A stretch of DNA of 64,000 nt from the NCBI GenBank assembly GCA_035605975.1, contig DATNGG010000075.1:1-64000 (forward strand). Direction: 5' to 3'. A model generated the notes under the pieces. That model searched no databases, was not told the origin of the DNA, and was given only the letters and a program-made list of their open reading frames with translations. The DNA comes from CAIKMD01 sp035605975 (GTDB lineage: Bacteria; Pseudomonadota; Alphaproteobacteria; ATCC43930; CGMCC-115725). This document shows, in pieces, positions 8,910 to 17,282 of this stretch. The number at the start of each line of letters is the position of its first letter. The first letter of the stretch is position 1. Made by a program: the position numbers and the translations under genes.

Positions 8910-9995
8910 ATGCTCGCCTACGCGCTCCGCCGCACCCTGCTCATCATTCCGACGCTGTTCGCGATCATTCTCGTCAATTTTGTCATCGTGCAGGCGGCGC
9001 CGGGCGGGCCGGTCGATCAACTCATCGCGCAGCTGAAAGGCACGGCGGGAACTGGGCTCGGCCAGGTGGCAGGGGGCGGCGGCGAGCTGCGCAACACCGC
9101 CACCTCGGCGAATGAGAGCCGCGGCGCGCGCGGCCTCGATCCCGCCTTCATCGCGCAGCTGAACAAGCTCTACGGCTTCGACAAGCCGGCGCCCGAACGC
9201 TTCTGGATCATGATCAAGGATTACCTGCGCTTCGATTTCGGCACCAGCTTCTATCAGGGCGTGCCCGTCATCCAGCTGATCGAGCAGAAGCTTCCCGTGT
9301 CGATCTCATTGGGCTTGTGGTCGACCCTGCTCGTCTATCTGATCTCGATCCCCTTGGGTATCCGCAAGGCGGTCAAGGACGGCAGCCCCTTCGATGTGTG
9401 GTCGAGCGCCGTGGTGATCGTCGGCTACGCGATCCCGAGCTTCCTTTTCGCCATCCTGCTCATCGTGATCTTCGCCGGCGGCAGCTATCTCTCCTGGTTT
9501 CCGCTGCGCGGCCTCGTCTCCGACGATTGGGGGAGCTTTTCCTGGCCGCACCAGATCCTCGATTATTTCTGGCACATGGTGCTGCCGATCCTCTCGCTGG
9601 TGATCGGCGGCTTCGCCAGCCTCACCATGCTGACGAAGAACTGCTTTCTCGACGAGATCAACAAGCAATATGTCGTGACCGCCCGCGCCAAGGGCCTCGG
9701 CGAGCGGCGCGTGCTCTACGGCCATGTGTTTCGCAACGCGATGCTCTTGGTGATCGCCGGGTTTCCCGCCGCCTTCGTCGGTATTCTCTTCACCGGTGCG
9801 CTGCTGGTCGAGGTGATCTTTTCGCTCGACGGGTTGGGGCTTCTGGGCTTTCAGGCGGCGGTCGGGCGCGATTATCCGGTGATGTTCGGCACGCTCTACA
9901 TCTACACGCTGGTCGGTCTGGCGCTGAAGCTCATCAGCGATCTCTCCTACATGTTCGTCGATCCGCGTATCGATTTCGGCACGCGCGGCACATGA
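8910..9995 (+). CDS. yejB: YejB-like peptide ABC transporter permease
   Basis: 361-residue inner-membrane permease. It has the N-terminal membrane segment MLAYALRRTLLIIPTLFAII, a periplasmic loop, then the binding-protein-dependent transport domain with about five more membrane segments. The coupling-helix motif is the segment around TARAKGLGERRVLYGHVFRNAM, the EAA loop that contacts the ATPase. Its stop overlaps the ATG of yejE (ATGA at 9992-9995), so the two permeases are translationally coupled and form a heterodimer. Confidence 0.93.
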   Translation: MLAYALRRTLLIIPTLFAIILVNFVIVQAAPGGPVDQLIAQLKGTAGTGLGQVAGGGGELRNTATSANESRGARGLDPAFIAQLNKLYGFDKPAPERFWIMIKDYLRFDFGTSFYQGVPVIQLIEQKLPVSISLGLWSTLLVYLISIPLGIRKAVKDGSPFDVWSSAVVIVGYAIPSFLFAILLIVIFAGGSYLSWFPLRGLVSDDWGSFSWPHQILDYFWHMVLPILSLVIGGFASLTMLTKNCFLDEINKQYVVTARAKGLGERRVLYGHVFRNAMLLVIAGFPAAFVGILFTGALLVEVIFSLDGLGLLGFQAAVGRDYPVMFGTLYIYTLVGLALKLISDLSYMFVDPRIDFGTRGT

Positions 9996-11008
9996 CGCCG
10001 CTGACGCGCCGGCGTCTCGCGAATTTCCGCGCCAACAAGCGCGGCTTCTGGTCGCTGTGGATTTTCCTGCTGCTCTTCGGCTTGAGTCTCTGCGCCGAGC
10101 TCATCGCCAATGACCGCCCGCTGCTCGTGCGCTATGACGGGCATCTCTATGTCCCGGTCCTTGCCGATTATCTCGAAAGCGATTTCGGCGGCGATCTGCC
10201 GATCGCGGCGGATTACCGCGATCCCGACCTCGCCAAGCGCATCGATGCACATGGTTTCATGGTGTGGCCTGCGATCCCCTTTGGCGACAACACCATCAAC
10301 TACGCCCTGCCCTCGCCCGCGCCCTCTCCGCCCGATAAGACCGATTGGCTCGGCACCGACGATCAGGGCCGCGACGTGCTGGCGCGGCTCATCTATGGCT
10401 TTCGCATCTCCGTCCTCTTCGGCCTGACGCTCACCATTTTCAGCTCGATCATCGGCGTCGCGGCGGGCGCGATCCAAGGCTATTACGGCGGCCTCGTCGA
10501 TCTCTCCTTCCAACGCTTCATGGAGATCTGGTCCGGCCTGCCGGTCCTCTTCCTGCTCATCATCCTCTCCAGCATCATCGCGCCGAATTTCTGGTGGCTG
10601 CTCGGCATCATGCTGCTGTTCTCGTGGATGTCGCTGGTCGATCTCGTCCGCGCCGAATTCCTGCGCGCGCGGAATTTCGACTATGTGCGCGCGGCCCGTG
10701 CCTTGGGCGTCGGTAATCCGACCATCATCTGGCGTCATGTCCTGCCGAACGCGATGGTCGCGACCTTGACCTTCATGCCCTTCATCCTCAACGGCTCGAT
10801 CACCACCCTGACCTCGCTCGATTTCCTCGGCTTCGGCCTGCCGCCCGGCTCGCCTTCGCTCGGCGAGTTGCTGGCCCAGGGCAAGGCCAATCTCCAGGCG
10901 CCATGGCTCGGCCTCACCGCGTTCTTCGTACTCGCGGTGATGCTGAGCCTTCTCATCTTCATCGGCGAAGCGGTGCGCGACGCGTTCGATCCGAGGAAGG
11001 TGAAATGA
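9992..11008 (+). CDS. yejE: YejE-like peptide ABC transporter permease
   Basis: 338-residue partner permease of YejB. The N-terminus RRLANFRANKRGFWSLWIF is typical of DppC/YejE-type subunits. A long periplasmic insert between the first two membrane segments (HLYVPVLADYLESDFGG onward) is a YejE hallmark, followed by WLGTDDQGRDVLARLIYG. The EAA loop is VRAARALGVGNPTIIWRHVLPNA. The ATG at 9992 overlaps the yejB stop. A strong Shine-Dalgarno sequence follows its stop but is cut off from yejF by an inserted cassette. Confidence 0.93.
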   Translation: MTPLTRRRLANFRANKRGFWSLWIFLLLFGLSLCAELIANDRPLLVRYDGHLYVPVLADYLESDFGGDLPIAADYRDPDLAKRIDAHGFMVWPAIPFGDNTINYALPSPAPSPPDKTDWLGTDDQGRDVLARLIYGFRISVLFGLTLTIFSSIIGVAAGAIQGYYGGLVDLSFQRFMEIWSGLPVLFLLIILSSIIAPNFWWLLGIMLLFSWMSLVDLVRAEFLRARNFDYVRAARALGVGNPTIIWRHVLPNAMVATLTFMPFILNGSITTLTSLDFLGFGLPPGSPSLGELLAQGKANLQAPWLGLTAFFVLAVMLSLLIFIGEAVRDAFDPRKVK

Positions 11009-11015
11009 GGAGGAG
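11008..11015 (+). promoter_or_regulatory. Stranded Shine-Dalgarno sequence after yejE
   Basis: AGGAGGAG overlaps the final base of the yejE stop codon. In an uninterrupted yejEF junction this would sit a few bases before the yejF start. Here the next sequence is the heptamer repeat of the four-helix-bundle cassette, and yejF starts 470 bases away. It looks like the relic of the original yejF ribosome-binding site. Confidence 0.55.
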
Positions 11016-11025
11016 CTCTAAGCCG

Positions 11026-11053
11026 TAAGCTTTAAGCTATAAGCTAAAAGCTC
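11026..11053 (+). repeat. Left heptamer repeat of inserted cassette
   Basis: Four heptamers in a row can be read: TAAGCTT, TAAGCTA, TAAGCTA, AAAGCTC. The first 13 bases (11026-11038, TAAGCTTTAAGCT) recur exactly in inverted orientation at 11461-11473, on the other side of the small gene. The stretch is AT-rich compared with its surroundings. Confidence 0.7.
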
Positions 11054-11084
11054 TAAACGAAGCGGGCGCAAGCTGAGGCATCCG

Positions 11085-11453
11085 ATGCAGAACTTTCGTG
11101 ATCTTAAGGTTTGGGAAAAGGCACACGAGACGGTCCTTGCGATCTATCGCGCCTCCACGAATTTTCCAATCGATGAGCGGTTTGGCCTGACGAGCCAGTT
11201 GCGGCGGGCGGCGGTCTCGATTCCGGCGAATATCGCGGAAGGCACGCTGCGATCCAGTGACGCAGATTTTGTCCGGTTCCTTCACATCGCTCTCGGTTCT
11301 GCCAGCGAAGTCGACTACTACCTATTGCTCGCACGCGATCTGAAATTCATCGAGCCGGACGAACACTCGACCCTTGATGCCAGCTTGCAGGAAGTAAAAA
11401 GGATGCTCGCCGCTCTCGTGACCCGTGTCAAACTCGACGCCAAAACGGCTTAG
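11085..11453 (+). CDS. Four-helix-bundle protein (23S rRNA IVS-encoded family)
   Basis: 122 residues. The start FRDLKVWEKAHETVLAIYRAS and the core LTSQLRRAAVSIPANIAEG are diagnostic of the S23/four-helix-bundle family, first noted in intervening sequences of 23S rRNA genes and later found scattered between ordinary genes. The biochemical role is unknown; members form pentamers in solved structures. It is wedged between yejE and yejF in the same direction, with AT-rich inverted heptamer repeats on both sides. It is unrelated to peptide transport and probably arrived as a small mobile cassette. Confidence 0.88.
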   Translation: MQNFRDLKVWEKAHETVLAIYRASTNFPIDERFGLTSQLRRAAVSIPANIAEGTLRSSDADFVRFLHIALGSASEVDYYLLLARDLKFIEPDEHSTLDASLQEVKRMLAALVTRVKLDAKTA

Positions 11454-11478
11454 AGCCCAAAGCTTAAAGCTTATAGCC
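11451..11478 (+). repeat. Right heptamer repeat of inserted cassette
   Basis: Read on the minus strand, heptamers TAAGCTT and TAAGCTT lie at 11467-11473 and 11460-11466, then TGGGCTC. They mirror the left repeat, and 11461-11473 is the exact reverse complement of 11026-11038. The repeat begins inside the stop codon of the four-helix-bundle gene and ends six bases before the yejF ATG. Confidence 0.7.
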
Positions 11479-11484
11479 AAGGCA

Positions 11485-13107
11485 ATGCCCCTCCTCTCCG
11501 TAAATAACCTTACGGTCGACTTCTCCAGCGGCGACACAACCGTCCACGCCGTGCGCGGCGTCGGCTTCGCGATCGAGCGCGGCGAGACCGTGGCGCTGGT
11601 GGGCGAATCGGGCTCCGGCAAATCGGTGACGGCGCTGTCGATCCTCCAGCTCCTGCCCTATCCGCCGGCGCGGCACGGTCCGGGCAGCAGCATCACCTTC
11701 GACGGGAAGGAGCTCGTCGGCGCAGGCGAGCCGCTGCTGCGCCAGATTCGCGGCAACCGGATCGCAATGGTGTTCCAGGAGCCGATGACCTCGCTCAACC
11801 CGCTGCATACGGTCGAGAAGCAGATCACCGAGACGCTGTTCCTGCACAAGCGTATGGACCGCAACGCGGCACGCACGCGGGCGATCGAGCTCTTGCATCT
11901 CGTCGGCCTCAGCGACGCGGAGCGCCGGCTCGATGCCTATCCGCATCAGCTCTCGGGCGGGCAGCGCCAGCGCGTCATGATCGCCATGGCGCTCGCCAAC
12001 GAGCCGGACATTCTCATCGCCGACGAGCCTACCACCGCGCTCGATGTGACCATCCAGGCGCAGATCCTGAAGCTCCTTAAGGATCTCCAGGCGCGATTCG
12101 GCATGGCTCTCTTCCTCATCACCCACGATCTGACCATCGTGCGCAAAGTGGCCGATCGCGTGCTCGTCATGACCGAGGGAGAGATCGTCGAGAGCGGCGC
12201 GGTCAAAGACATCTTCACCACGCCGCGGCACGCCTATACGCGCAAGCTCCTCGCCGCCGAGCCCAAAGGCGAGCCAAGCCTGCCGACGCCGCGCCGGCCG
12301 GTGCTCATCTCGACCCAGGAGCTGCGCGTCTGGTTCCCGATCAAAGGCGGGCTTCTGCGGCGGACCACCGGATATGTCAAAGCGGTGGACGGCGTGAGCC
12401 TCGCGCTGCGCGCCGGCGAAACTTTGGGCGTGGTCGGCGAATCGGGCTCGGGGAAGACGACGCTCGGACTTGCCATGCTGCGCCTCATCGACAGCACGGG
12501 CGAGATCCTGTTCGACGGCACGCGGCTCGACCAAATGAATAGCAAAGAGCTGCGCCCCTTGCGCCGCGAGATCCAGATCATGTTCCAGGATCCGTTCTCG
12601 AGTCTCTCGCCCCGGCTGTCGATCGGCCAGATCGTCGAGGAAGGGATGAAAGTCCACGGGCTTGCCGGTAACGGTGCCGGGCGCCGTGGCGAGATCGCCC
12701 GCGTGCTCGCCGAGGTGGGGCTCGATCCCAGCGCCGCCGACCGTTATCCGCATGAATTTTCCGGCGGCCAGCGCCAGCGCGTCGCGCTCGCCCGCGCGCT
12801 CGTGCTGAAACCGCGTTTCCTCCTGCTCGACGAGCCGACCTCGGCGCTCGACATGTCGGTCCAGGCGCAGATGGTCGCGCTGCTGCGCGATCTCCAGCAA
12901 AAGCACGGCCTCGCCTATCTCTTCATCAGCCACGATCTGCGCGTCATCAAGGCGATGGCGCATGAGGTTCTGGTGATGAAGGACGGCAAGGTGGTGGAAA
13001 GCGGCGCGGCGGCGCAGCTTTTTTCCGTGCCGCAGACGGCTTATACGCGCGCGCTGATGGCGGCCGCCTTCAATCTCGAAGCGGTCGAGGCGCAGACGGC
13101 GCAGTAA
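11485..13107 (+). CDS. yejF: YejF-like dual ATPase of peptide ABC transporter
   Basis: 540 residues with two complete ABC domains fused. The first has Walker A GESGSGKSV, signature SGGQRQRV and Walker B ILIADEPTTALD. The second has GESGSGKTT, SGGQRQRV and FLLLDEPTSALD. It energises YejBE on the cytoplasmic side. The ATG at 11485 gives MPLLSVNNLTVDF, the normal family start; the frame upstream belongs to the inserted cassette. Only a weak AAGG precedes this ATG because the cassette lies directly upstream. The last 38 bases overlap the convergent terC gene. Confidence 0.93.
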   Translation: MPLLSVNNLTVDFSSGDTTVHAVRGVGFAIERGETVALVGESGSGKSVTALSILQLLPYPPARHGPGSSITFDGKELVGAGEPLLRQIRGNRIAMVFQEPMTSLNPLHTVEKQITETLFLHKRMDRNAARTRAIELLHLVGLSDAERRLDAYPHQLSGGQRQRVMIAMALANEPDILIADEPTTALDVTIQAQILKLLKDLQARFGMALFLITHDLTIVRKVADRVLVMTEGEIVESGAVKDIFTTPRHAYTRKLLAAEPKGEPSLPTPRRPVLISTQELRVWFPIKGGLLRRTTGYVKAVDGVSLALRAGETLGVVGESGSGKTTLGLAMLRLIDSTGEILFDGTRLDQMNSKELRPLRREIQIMFQDPFSSLSPRLSIGQIVEEGMKVHGLAGNGAGRRGEIARVLAEVGLDPSAADRYPHEFSGGQRQRVALARALVLKPRFLLLDEPTSALDMSVQAQMVALLRDLQQKHGLAYLFISHDLRVIKAMAHEVLVMKDGKVVESGAAAQLFSVPQTAYTRALMAAAFNLEAVEAQTAQ

Positions 13108-13834
13108 GGCGTTGCGCCGCGCGCCGGCGGCGCGCCGCGAGCTGATTGAGCGTCTCGACAGCGATCGAGAAACCGATCGCCGCATAGATATAACCGCGCG
13201 GCACGTGGAAGCCGAAACCATCGGCGACCAAGGTGGTGCCGATGAGCAAGAGGAAGCTGAACGCCAGCATCTTGACCGTCGGATGCCGGCCAATAAACGC
13301 CGAGACCGGCGTTGCGAGCAAGAGCATCACCGCCACGGCAATGATGATCGCGGCGGCCATGATCCAAAACTGGTTCGCCATTCCGACCGCGGTGATGACG
13401 CTGTCGAGCGAGAAGACGATGTCGAGCAGGCCGATTTGCAGCACAACCGCGGCAAAGCTGCGCGCGGATGCGCTCGGTGCTTCGCGATGCGCCGCCTCGC
13501 CCTCCTCGATATGCGCGTGAATTTCGCGGGTGCCGCTATAGACGAGATAGAGCCCGCCCGCGGCAAGGATGAGGTCGCGCCCGGAAAACGCATGCCCCAT
13601 CACCGCGAAGAGCGGCGCCGTGAGCTTCGCCAGCCAGACGATCGAGGCGAGCAGGAGAAGCCGCGTCAAAAGCGCGACCGCCAGCCCGAGCCGGCGCGCT
13701 GCCGCTTGGCGCTCCGGCGGGAGCCGGCTCGCCAGCACGGCGAGGAAAACGAGATTGTCGGCGCCGAGGACGATCTCCAGCGTCGTCAGCGCGGCGAGCG
13801 CCGCCCAAGCTTCCGGATCGGCGAGCCAGCCCAT
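13070..13834 (-). CDS. TerC-family integral membrane protein
   Basis: 254 residues with about seven hydrophobic segments. The two family signatures are present: LEIVLGADNLVFLAVL near the N-terminus and LLDIVFSLDSVITAVGM mid-protein. The conserved Asp residues in these membrane helices are thought to bind metal. TerC/Alx/YkoY proteins are linked to manganese export and metal homeostasis during exoenzyme loading. It converges on yejF, overlapping its end by 38 bases. The six bases before its start are shared closely with the next upstream minus-strand gene, so they may form a pair. Confidence 0.9.
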   Translation of the reverse strand: MGWLADPEAWAALAALTTLEIVLGADNLVFLAVLASRLPPERQAAARRLGLAVALLTRLLLLASIVWLAKLTAPLFAVMGHAFSGRDLILAAGGLYLVYSGTREIHAHIEEGEAAHREAPSASARSFAAVVLQIGLLDIVFSLDSVITAVGMANQFWIMAAAIIIAVAVMLLLATPVSAFIGRHPTVKMLAFSFLLLIGTTLVADGFGFHVPRGYIYAAIGFSIAVETLNQLAARRRRAAQRLTAPSAPRPLRD

Positions 13835-13840
13835 CGCCGG

Positions 13841-14236
13841 CTAACCGGCATCGCGTCGCGAGGCCGCCGCCGCGATTCGCCGCGGCTCGGGCGGCAGAGC
13901 AAACCAGTGCGGGTAGCGCCGCTCGAGACTTTCGAGAATGCGCTCGCGGAGCCGGTGGAGCGCGGGCACGTCATCCGCGAGCAGCAAGAGGCCGAGCGGC
14001 AACATCCACAATCCCAGTAGCGGCAGGATCCAGAGCAGTCCGCCGATGCTCAGCAGCAGGCCCGCGGGAATCCGCGCCCAGCGCGAGGAGGGCTTGCGCA
14101 GCCAGCACACCGCCTGGCGAAGGCGCGGCGGAAACCGTTCGATGAGCCGCTCGAGCCGATGCCCGCGCTGATCGCTCTGCGCGCCGCCCGCCGCGGAGGC
14201 GCCGGGCGCTGGGTCGTTCCGGTGGCGAGACAGCAT
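13841..14236 (-). CDS. Small two-helix membrane protein (PGPGW-like)
   Basis: 131 residues from the ATG at 14236; a further upstream frame to 14449 has shadow-like composition and is not used. The N-terminal 35 residues are polar. A hydrophobic hairpin follows (PAGLLLSIGGLLWILPLLG and LWMLPLGLLLLADDVPALH), then a basic amphipathic C-terminus with RERILESLERRYPHWF. This arrangement resembles the PGPGW family of putative transmembrane proteins, whose function is unknown. It lies six bases upstream of terC, so co-transcription is likely. Confidence 0.6.
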   Translation of the reverse strand: MLSRHRNDPAPGASAAGGAQSDQRGHRLERLIERFPPRLRQAVCWLRKPSSRWARIPAGLLLSIGGLLWILPLLGLWMLPLGLLLLADDVPALHRLRERILESLERRYPHWFALPPEPRRIAAAASRRDAG

Positions 14237-14466
14237 CTGCGACCTTCCGCGCTGATTGCGTTGATCGCCGCATCGCGAGGGCCGACCGGTCGTCATTGAG
14301 GCTGTGGATATGTGCGAGCCCACAATGTCGACCGTCCGGCGCAAAAGCGGCGCGGCAAACGGTGATCCGACATCGCGAGGTTGGCCGCGGGCGCGGCGTC
14401 CTCGCCAGAGGGGCCCGGATCGTCTTGGCGAAGTAGATGGGGGCGGCACGGAGCCGGATCAAGCCC

Positions 14467-14898
14467 TCAGGCGCCGAGCTTCCAGCGCTCGATGACGCGG
14501 CGGACGCCGACATCGCCCGGCTGCTCGATGATCCAGCCATGCGTCAGATAAGCCTTCGCGGTAAGGCGGTTGCCGATGAAGCCCAAAGCCAGCTGAAGCA
14601 CGAAGAAGGCGGCGAAGAGCACGCCCTCGGCGCCATGCCTCGTTGCCGCGCTCACCGGCACCCGGCCGATGACGAGATCGAGGCACCAGAGCGCGAGCAC
14701 GGCGGCACCCCAGGCATGAAGCCGCCGCCAGAACAACGGCAGGCCGAAAACGCCGGCGAAGAGAAAGAGGTCCCAGGCGAAGCCGGTTGTGATGCGCTTG
14801 ACCTTGCCGCCCGCTTTACGGCGCAGGCGAATCGCCGGCGCCAGCGCCGGGCGCGCCGCCTTGCCGGCGCGGGCGGCGCTAGCGCGGGCCACGGCCAA
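14467..14898 (-). CDS. Small membrane protein, DUF2628-like
   Basis: 143 residues. A basic N-terminus is followed by WDLFLFAGVFGLPLFWRRLHAWGAAVLALW, a second membrane segment at VLFAAFFVLQLALGFIGN, and a soluble C-terminal part NRLTAKAYLTHGWIIEQP. Aromatic helices followed by a G-W-x-x-x motif resemble DUF2628 proteins, but the match is by eye only. Its start overlaps the end of the leucyl aminopeptidase gene by 20 bases, so it is translated from the same message. No function can be assigned. Confidence 0.6.
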   Translation of the reverse strand: MAVARASAARAGKAARPALAPAIRLRRKAGGKVKRITTGFAWDLFLFAGVFGLPLFWRRLHAWGAAVLALWCLDLVIGRVPVSAATRHGAEGVLFAAFFVLQLALGFIGNRLTAKAYLTHGWIIEQPGDVGVRRVIERWKLGA

Positions 14899-16264
14899 AC
14901 CGCTTCTCGATCAGCGCATAGAGCGCGCGCAGCCCCAAAGCTTCGCCGCCCTCGGGTCGGCCCGGCCGGCTCTTCTGGTTCCAGGCATAGGTGTCGATAT
15001 GCAGCCAGGGCGTTCCCGGCGGAATGAACGCCTCCAGATAGAGCGCCGCGGTGATGGCACCGGCAAAGCTCGATTCCGAGACATTGTTGAGATCGGCGAT
15101 CGGCGAGACGATCATCTGCCGGTAGGGCCGCCACAACGGCAAGCGCCACAGCGGATCGCTCTCGGCCGTTCCGGCGGCGAGTAGATCGGCGGCGAGCGCA
15201 TCATCATGGGTGAAGAGCGCCGGCAGCTCGGGCCCCAAAGCGGTGCGCGCCGCGCCGGTCAAGGTCGCCATGTCGATGACGAGGTCGGGATTCTCGCCGC
15301 ATGCCTCGTGCAGCGCATCGCAGAGAATGAGCCGGCCCTCGGCATCGGTATTGCCGACCTCGACCGTCATGCCCTTGCGCGTCTTGATGATGTCGAGCGG
15401 GCGAAAGGCGTTGCCCGCAACGGCATTCTCGACCGCCGGCACCAGGACGCGCAGCCGCAGCGGCAGCTTTGCCTCCATCACCGCCGAGGCGAGGCCGAGC
15501 AAGGTCGCGGCACCGCCCATATCCTTCTTCATCAGCCGCATGCCGCCCGCGGGCTTCAAATCGAGCCCGCCGGTATCGAAGCACACGCCCTTGCCGACGA
15601 GGGTGAGCTTGCGCGCGCGCTCATCGCCCCAAATGAAATCGATGAGGCATGGGGGCTTGGCCGCGGCGCGGCCGACCGCATGGATGGTCGGGTAGTTCTC
15701 GGCGAGCAGCTCGTCGCCGACAAGGACGCGGTAGCGCGCGCCGTGACGCGCCGCAAGATCGCGCGCCGCGGCGGCGAGCTCGGGCGGTCCCATATCCTCG
15801 GCCGGCGTGTTGATGAGATCGCGGGCGAGCCCCATCCCGCTGGAGAGGCGGCCGACCAGGCCGCGATCGGCCTCGGCCGGCCAGACCAGCTTGGACCAGC
15901 CGCGGTCGCGCGGCTTGTAGCGGGTGAAGGCGTAGCAGCCGAGCGCCCAGCCCAGGGCGAAATTGGTGGCCGCAGCCGGCGCGATATCGCCCTCGAGCCG
16001 GTAGACATCGGGCGGCAGACTGTCCGGCAGAGCCGCCAAAGCCCAAAGCTCCTCCCCGGCGCGCAGCCCGACCAGCACATGCGCAAGGCGCCCGGCAGCA
16101 TCGGGCAGCAGCGCGACCTTGCCGGCCGCACCGACGAAGCCCGTCGCCGCCACCCAGCGCCGCTGCATCTCGTCGAGCCGGGCAAGCACCCCCGGCAGGC
16201 TCTCCTCGGTCACGGGCCTGATCGGTATGGCCGAAGCGCTTTCAGCAATCAGATACTCAAGCAA
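14879..16264 (-). CDS. Leucyl aminopeptidase family (M17) protein
   Basis: 461 residues from a TTG at 16264. This start is chosen because GGAGG lies at 16271-16275 with six-base spacing, and because a longer frame to 16366 would run into the divergent GST gene. The C-terminal catalytic domain carries the two-metal M17 core: VGKGVCFDTGGLDLKPAGGM (metal Asp, catalytic Lys region), KKDMGGAA, and NTDAEGRLILCD with the catalytic Arg. It removes N-terminal residues from peptides in the cytosol. The DUF2628-like gene overlaps its 3' end. Confidence 0.9.
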   Translation of the reverse strand: MLEYLIAESASAIPIRPVTEESLPGVLARLDEMQRRWVAATGFVGAAGKVALLPDAAGRLAHVLVGLRAGEELWALAALPDSLPPDVYRLEGDIAPAAATNFALGWALGCYAFTRYKPRDRGWSKLVWPAEADRGLVGRLSSGMGLARDLINTPAEDMGPPELAAAARDLAARHGARYRVLVGDELLAENYPTIHAVGRAAAKPPCLIDFIWGDERARKLTLVGKGVCFDTGGLDLKPAGGMRLMKKDMGGAATLLGLASAVMEAKLPLRLRVLVPAVENAVAGNAFRPLDIIKTRKGMTVEVGNTDAEGRLILCDALHEACGENPDLVIDMATLTGAARTALGPELPALFTHDDALAADLLAAGTAESDPLWRLPLWRPYRQMIVSPIADLNNVSESSFAGAITAALYLEAFIPPGTPWLHIDTYAWNQKSRPGRPEGGEALGLRALYALIEKRFGRGPR

Positions 16265-16349
16265 GCGAGGCCTCCGCGGCGCCGGGGTTGCGTGGGCCCC
16301 CTGCCCTCGCCAGATTGGCAGGGGGTCGTCACTGGGTGGAGGATAGCCG

Positions 16350-17000
16350 ATGCCAGAGTTCACCATCTATATCGGCAATAAGAACTATTCATCCTGGTCG
16401 CTGCGCGCCTGGCTGATGCTGAAGCAGACCCGGGCGGCGTTCCGCGAGGTGGTGATCCCGATCGGCCGGCCGACGACGCGGGCGGAAATCCTGCGCCACT
16501 CCCCCTCCGGCAAGGTGCCGGCGCTCGTCCATGATTCGGGGACGGTGTGGGAATCCCTCGCCATCGGCGAGTACCTCGCCGAGCTCTTCCCCGAGGCCAA
16601 GCTCTGGCCGGAGGGGCAGGAGGCGCGCGCCCATGCCCGCGCCGTCAGCCAAGAGATGCATGCGGGGTTTCTGGCGCTGCGCCAGCACTTTCCGATGAAT
16701 ATGCGCTCGGTCTTCGAGCGCGCGATCATTCCCGAGATCCAGGGCGACATCGACCGCATCACCGCGCTCTGGCACGATTGTCGCAAGCAATTCGGCGTCG
16801 GCGGGCCGTTCCTTTTCGGCAGCTTTACCATCGCCGATGCGATGTTCGCGCCGGTCGTCAGCCGCTTCCGCACCTTCAAAGTGCCGCTGGAGCGCGAGAC
16901 CGAAGCCTATGCCGCTTCCGTGACCGCCTGGCCCGCCTATCAGGAATGGCTTGCCGCCGCCCGCAACGAGCCGATGATCATCGAGCAGTGGGAATTCTAG
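16350..17000 (+). CDS. Glutathione S-transferase family protein
   Basis: 216 residues. The thioredoxin-like N-terminal domain begins FTIYIGNKNYSSWSLRAWLML, with the N-Y-S-S-W-S segment placing Ser at the usual glutathione-activating position. The glutathione-binding loop is SGKVPALVHDSGTVWESLAI. A helical C-terminal domain follows. GGAGG precedes the ATG. Homologues with NYSSWSLR starts are common in proteobacteria and poorly characterised. The gene ends just before a riboswitch and is probably transcribed separately. Confidence 0.87.
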   Translation: MPEFTIYIGNKNYSSWSLRAWLMLKQTRAAFREVVIPIGRPTTRAEILRHSPSGKVPALVHDSGTVWESLAIGEYLAELFPEAKLWPEGQEARAHARAVSQEMHAGFLALRQHFPMNMRSVFERAIIPEIQGDIDRITALWHDCRKQFGVGGPFLFGSFTIADAMFAPVVSRFRTFKVPLERETEAYAASVTAWPAYQEWLAAARNEPMIIEQWEF

Positions 17001-17049
17001 CCCGGCGCAAGCCCGGTGTGGTAAGCTCGGCCCGGCTCGACAAGCCACG

Positions 17050-17230
17050 ACAGAAGAGATCGGACTTCGGTCCGGCGCCGAAGGAGAAACCGCCCCGGAA
17101 ACTCTCAGGCAAAAGGACTGTCGCGGAAGAGCACTCTGGAAAGCAAGCGCGCCGCGCTGATTGGCGACGCGCTTCACCGACGAGGTAAACCCGCTGTCGC
17201 GGGCGAATCTTTCAGGTCTAGGACAGAGGG
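17050..17230 (+). ncRNA. Tandem glycine riboswitch upstream of malate synthase
   Basis: Two glycine aptamers lie in tandem. Aptamer 1 has a hairpin CGGAC-TTCG-GTCCG (17061-17074), then GCCGAAGGAGAAAC and the hallmark CTCAGGCAAAAGGAC (17103-17117). Aptamer 2 is closed by CTCTG (17134-17138) with CAGAG (17224-17228), and contains an AAGCGCG/CGCGCTT stem (17145-17151 with 17168-17174), CCGACGAGG, a CCCGC/GCGGG stem, and TTTCAGGTCTAGGACAG. The linker is very short, as in known cooperative tandems. It fills the gap between the GST gene and malate synthase, so it should control malate synthase in response to glycine. Confidence 0.92.
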
Positions 17231-17265
17231 GGTGCCGCTGCCGTGTCGCGGTTGCGGACCCCTTT
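17229..17265 (+). promoter_or_regulatory. Possible riboswitch expression-platform hairpin
   Basis: GGGGT (17229-17233) can pair with ACCCC (17258-17262), extended by CCGC with GCGG at 17254-17257, and is followed by three T residues. It begins where the second aptamer ends and competes for the G-run of the P1 3' side. It lies ten bases before the GGAGG of malate synthase. It could act as a weak terminator or help expose the start site; the sequence does not decide which. Confidence 0.4.
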
Positions 17266-17282
17266 CGATCCGGAGGCCAGCA

